From contig JAGOUK010000002.1 of assembly GCA_018061225.1 (NCBI GenBank), forward strand, positions 1 through 24,924: a stretch of 24,924 bases of DNA. The letters are read 5' to 3'. The translations under genes were made by a program, and so were the position numbers. Below the pieces are notes generated by a model that was not told where the DNA came from, did not search any database, and saw only the letters and a program-made list of their open reading frames with translations. The DNA comes from Candidatus Omnitrophota bacterium (GTDB taxonomy: Bacteria > Omnitrophota > Gorgyraeia > 2-02-FULL-51-18 > JAGOUK01). Of the stretch, positions 22,372-24,924 are shown in pieces. Position 1 is the stretch's first letter; each line of letters opens with the position of its first letter.

Positions 22372-23736
22372 TTAATTTTGATCTTTGAGGTATTTGCCAA
22401 AAAGTCTGGGAATAAAGTCCGTGTAGTACTGCCCTCTCTTAAAGATCGGGTTACGGACGATTTCGCGGTGCAGCGGGATTGTGGTCTTGATCGGCTCAAT
22501 CACGTATTCATCGAGTGCCCTGGTCATGATCTTGATAACATCCTCGCGGTCTTTCCCGTGCGCCATAAGCTTAGACACCATCGAATCATAATAGGGACTG
22601 ACGGTCTGCCCGGCTGCAATATGCGTGTCGATCCGAATCCCGGGCCCGCCGGGAGCATAGTACGTATTAATCGGGCCGGGAGAGGGGGCAAAATTATTTT
22701 GGTAGTCTTCCGCGTTGATGCGGCACTCCAGCGCCGCTCCGTTCAGGGGTACCTTATCCTGCTTCTTAATGGTCATCGGAGCGCCGGACGCAATAATGAT
22801 CTGCTCGCGCACAAGATCCAGTCCCGTCACAAGCTCCGTAATCCCATGTTCCACCTGAATGCGGGTGTTCATTTCGAGGAAGTAAAAGCTGCCGTCCTCG
22901 TTCAAGAGAAACTCGACAGTTCCCGCGTTGAAGTAGTTGACCGCTTGCGCTGCCTTGACCGCGACATCACCCATTTTTCTTCTCAGCTTGGCATCGACCG
23001 CCGGAGACGGGCTCTCTTCGAGCAGTTTTTGGTGGCGCCGCTGAATGGTGCAATCGCGTTCGTTGAGATGGATCAGATTGCCGTGGCGGTCCCCGAGAAC
23101 CTGGATTTCTACGTGACGGGTTTTTTCAAAATATTTTTCGATATAAATCGCCGCGTTGCCGAAGGCAGCCTCGGCTTCCCGCTCGGCCGTCATGAGCGCA
23201 CTCACCAACCGCACATCGTTATGACAAACCCGCATCCCTTTGCCGCCGCCGCCTGCGGTCGCTTTGAGGATAACGGGATACTTTAAAGTCTTTGCGATTT
23301 TCAGCGCGTCTTCCTTGTCCTTCACGCGGTCAAAACTTCCCGGAACCAACGGCACACCGGCCTTTTTAACCGTTTCGCGGGCGGACATCTTGTCTCCCAT
23401 CCGACGAATGGAGTCGGCCGACGGTCCGATAAACTTGATCTCGCAGGATTCACAAACTTCAGCAAAGTGAGCGTTCTCGGCCAAGAAACCATAGCCCGGA
23501 TGAATCGCTTCGACATCCGTGATCTCGGCCGCGCTGATAATGGCGGGAATATTTAAATAACTGTCCTTGGGCATCGGCCCGCCGATGCAGACGGCCTCAT
23601 CAGCGGCTTTGACATGGAGAGAGTCTTTGTCGGCTTGTGAATAAACGGCAACAGTCTTGATACCGAGATCATGCGCCGCCCGATTGATCCGGAGGGCCAC
23701 TTCACCGCGATTGGCGATTAGGATTTTTTTAAACAT
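22372..23736 (-). CDS. accC: Acetyl-CoA carboxylase biotin carboxylase subunit
   Basis: The 454-aa product is a full AccC: IANRGEVALRINRAAHDLGI at the start, glycine-rich ATP loop KATAGGGGKGMRV near 159-171, EKYFEKTRHVEIQVLGD, NERDCTIQRRHQKLLEESPSP and the active-site stretch FLEMNTRIQVEH near 285-296. In the last motif the usual EHPVTE is EHGITE (Pro to Gly), a small change outside the catalytic Arg and Glu. It carboxylates biotin on AccB using ATP and bicarbonate in fatty-acid synthesis. No ribosome site is visible before the ATG, and the gap to accB is 33 nt. The length is normal. Confidence 0.98.
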   Translation of the reverse strand: MFKKILIANRGEVALRINRAAHDLGIKTVAVYSQADKDSLHVKAADEAVCIGGPMPKDSYLNIPAIISAAEITDVEAIHPGYGFLAENAHFAEVCESCEIKFIGPSADSIRRMGDKMSARETVKKAGVPLVPGSFDRVKDKEDALKIAKTLKYPVILKATAGGGGKGMRVCHNDVRLVSALMTAEREAEAAFGNAAIYIEKYFEKTRHVEIQVLGDRHGNLIHLNERDCTIQRRHQKLLEESPSPAVDAKLRRKMGDVAVKAAQAVNYFNAGTVEFLLNEDGSFYFLEMNTRIQVEHGITELVTGLDLVREQIIIASGAPMTIKKQDKVPLNGAALECRINAEDYQNNFAPSPGPINTYYAPGGPGIRIDTHIAAGQTVSPYYDSMVSKLMAHGKDREDVIKIMTRALDEYVIEPIKTTIPLHREIVRNPIFKRGQYYTDFIPRLFGKYLKDQN

Positions 23737-23769
23737 GGTTGCGTCGTGGGACTTGATGGATGCCCACGG

Positions 23770-24213
23770 TTACGGGGCGACCGTGTAAAGCACCTGACCA
23801 AATTCGATGGGAGAGCCGTTCTGGACATGAACCTCAGTGACCGTCCCCTTGATCTCAGACTTGATCTCATTCATGAGCTTCATCGCTTCAACGATGCAGA
23901 TCACCTGTCCGACTTCGACTTTCTGACCAACCTTCAGGTAGGGTTCGGCGTCCGGAGCGGGGGCAGAGTAAAAAGTTCCGACCATGGGCGACTTGATCGT
24001 GATGCCGGTTGCCGGCGCGGGCACAGCTGGTGCTGCGGCGGCCGGTGCGGCAACTTGCTGCTGCGCGGCCATCATGCGCGGAGCTTCCTGCATCACCACT
24101 TGGTCTTGCCCTTTTTTAAGCTTGATCTTCGCCCCATCCGTCTCAACTTCGATCTCGGTGAGATCGTTGTCATTCATCAGCGTGATCAGGTCTTTGATCT
24201 CTCGTAAATTCAC
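23770..24213 (-). CDS. accB: Biotin carboxyl carrier protein of acetyl-CoA carboxylase
   Basis: The 147-aa product starts with GTG at 24211-24213, 4 nt after a GGAGG(A) ribosome site. Residues 1-45 are the usual helical N-terminus (LREIKDLITLMNDNDLTEIEV), 46-70 an Ala/Pro/Gln-rich flexible linker, and 72-147 the biotinyl domain. The biotinylation site is K112 in VEAMKLMNEI, and the thumb-like segment TFYSAPAPDAEPYLKVG is present. It carries biotin between AccC and the carboxyltransferase. It lies 14 nt after efp. Confidence 0.98.
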   Translation of the reverse strand: MNLREIKDLITLMNDNDLTEIEVETDGAKIKLKKGQDQVVMQEAPRMMAAQQQVAAPAAAAPAVPAPATGITIKSPMVGTFYSAPAPDAEPYLKVGQKVEVGQVICIVEAMKLMNEIKSEIKGTVTEVHVQNGSPIEFGQVLYTVAP

Positions 24214-24227
24214 GGCTCCTCCGAAAA

Positions 24228-24785
24228 TTATGCGCGTTCGATGTAGGCGCCGGTGCGTGTATCCACTTTCACCATGTCGCCGGGATTAATGAACAGCGGC
24301 ACCTTGATCGCGGCGCCCGTCTCTAGAGTCGCGGGTTTGGATCCGGACTTCGCCGTATCCCCCCTCACCCCAGGTTCGGTTTCCTTGATCTCCAGCACCA
24401 CGGATGCGGGTAATTCAACGGTCAGAAGCTCATTGTCACCGTAAAGTCCGGTCACATTCATATTTTCTTTCATGTACTTCAGCTGCTCCTGAATCATGGC
24501 GCGGTTAATCACCACATCCTGGTAGTCTTCATTGTTCATAAAATGAAACAGGTCCCCTTCAGAGTAGAGGTATTGAAGCTCGTGCCGCTCCAAAAAAACA
24601 TCCTCGAAGGTGTCGCCTGAGCGGAAAGGCTGCTCCAGTAACTGCCCGGTCTTAAGACTGACCAACTTGGCGCGCACAATTGGAGCGCGTTGCTGCATTT
24701 TGACGTGCTGAAACCATACTATTTGAAAGAGCTGGTTATTGTATTTAATAACGACGCCGTTCTTAAACTCATTGGCACTGATCAT
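24228..24785 (-). CDS. efp: Translation elongation factor P, unusual loop tip
   Basis: The 185-aa product has the three beta-barrel EF-P layout, with the domain I start ISANEFKNGVVIKYNNQLF, domain II FLERHELQYLYSEGDLFHFM and domain III ending INPGDMVKVDTRTGAYIERA. EF-P relieves ribosome stalling at polyproline. The tip of the domain I loop, usually KPGKG with a modified Lys (or Arg in the Pseudomonas type), reads KMQQR here (29-33), so the residue at the modified position is Gln32 with Arg33 next to it. An AAGG site lies 6 nt before the ATG. It is 8 nt after the M24 peptidase stop and 14 nt before accB, a common bacterial arrangement. Confidence 0.96.
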   Translation of the reverse strand: MISANEFKNGVVIKYNNQLFQIVWFQHVKMQQRAPIVRAKLVSLKTGQLLEQPFRSGDTFEDVFLERHELQYLYSEGDLFHFMNNEDYQDVVINRAMIQEQLKYMKENMNVTGLYGDNELLTVELPASVVLEIKETEPGVRGDTAKSGSKPATLETGAAIKVPLFINPGDMVKVDTRTGAYIERA

Positions 24786-24793
24786 AGCTAGCC

Positions 24794-24924
24794 TTATCGG
24801 TTAATGGATTGGAGTTTTTTGGGGATGCCGGCGGTCAGCACTTCAGCGCCGCGGTCCGTGATCAGGAGCATATCCTCGATACGGACGCCAAATTGGCCGG
24901 GCAGATAGATGCCTGGCTCAACGG
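24794..24924 (-). CDS. M24 family aminopeptidase (Xaa-Pro type), C-terminal fragment
   Basis: The right edge of the window cuts this gene; only the last 43 codons are seen, ending in TAA at 24794-24796. The peptide VEPGIYLPGQFGVRIEDMLL is the conserved C-terminal metal-ligand region of M24 peptidases: the VEPGIY Glu and the RIED Glu are two of the metal ligands. LITDRGAEVLTAGIPKKL follows. Proteins of this kind remove N-terminal residues ahead of proline (PepP/PepQ). Placement just upstream of efp is common in bacteria and supports the call, but PepP and PepQ cannot be told apart from this fragment. Confidence 0.85.
   Translation of the reverse strand, partial: VEPGIYLPGQFGVRIEDMLLITDRGAEVLTAGIPKKLQSINR

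Overview
The window is gene-dense bacterial chromosome. It holds about 29 protein genes, one tRNA gene and a few short promoter-like sites, and almost everything is on the minus strand in tightly packed, often 4-nt-overlapping transcription units. The organism looks Gram-negative-like: there are heptose genes (gmhA, rfaE2), a GspA/GspB-type pair, a SPOR-domain protein, several signal-peptide proteins and PilZ proteins. A small basic protein at 12856-13158 resembles, from memory, a family typical of the Planctomycetes-Verrucomicrobia-Chlamydiae group. The PPi-type phosphofructokinase and overall style fit an uncultured PVC-affiliated lineage such as Omnitrophota. This assignment is an inference and cannot be proved here.

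Layout from left to right. (1) 1-1059: a truncated secreted protein, bolA, and an unlisted 53-aa membrane protein that overlaps bolA. (2) 1074-3850: typA/bipA, a HIT protein and a divergent STAS protein that share a very compact two-way promoter. (3) 3859-9605: a long minus-strand unit. It starts with an excisionase-type HTH protein and two PilZ proteins separated by an alanine-rich small protein and a HIT/HINT protein, then a cNMP-binding / degenerate MinD-like / patatin protein, SlyD, a secreted protein and a ROK sugar kinase. (4) 9746-11076: the only plus-strand pair of genes besides the STAS gene, an ExeA/GspA-like ATPase and a GspB-like membrane protein. (5) 11084-17786: a minus-strand block read from a good promoter at 17828-17856. 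Its genes are an archaeal-type AAA/STAND ATPase, a GAF plus degenerate HD-GYP protein, an unknown membrane protein, a SPOR protein, the PVC-like small basic protein, a standalone tRNA-binding (MetRS C-terminal-like) domain, and aroB with an unusual C-terminal beta-barrel extension. (6) 17896-18265: tRNA-Gly(CCC) sits between two related ~106-nt palindromic elements. (7) 18276-24924: a conserved housekeeping chain in transcription order: M24 peptidase (partial), efp, accB, accC, PPi-type pfk, gmhA, rfaE2, thiD2, thiE, PfkB-family kinase.

Working together: M24 peptidase-efp-accB-accC is a familiar bacterial gene order that links translation and fatty-acid synthesis. It continues into sugar phosphate and heptose metabolism and thiamine synthesis. 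The c-di-GMP theme (two intact PilZ motifs, a degenerate HD-GYP) appears without any diguanylate cyclase in the window. No CRISPR array, insertion sequence, integrase, toxin-antitoxin pair or rRNA was seen. The most unusual items are the paired palindromes around the tRNA, the AroB fusion, the triple-domain patatin protein with two degraded ligand sites, the non-canonical EF-P loop tip, and several genes whose -10 box lies only 6-9 nt before the start codon, which suggests leaderless transcripts.
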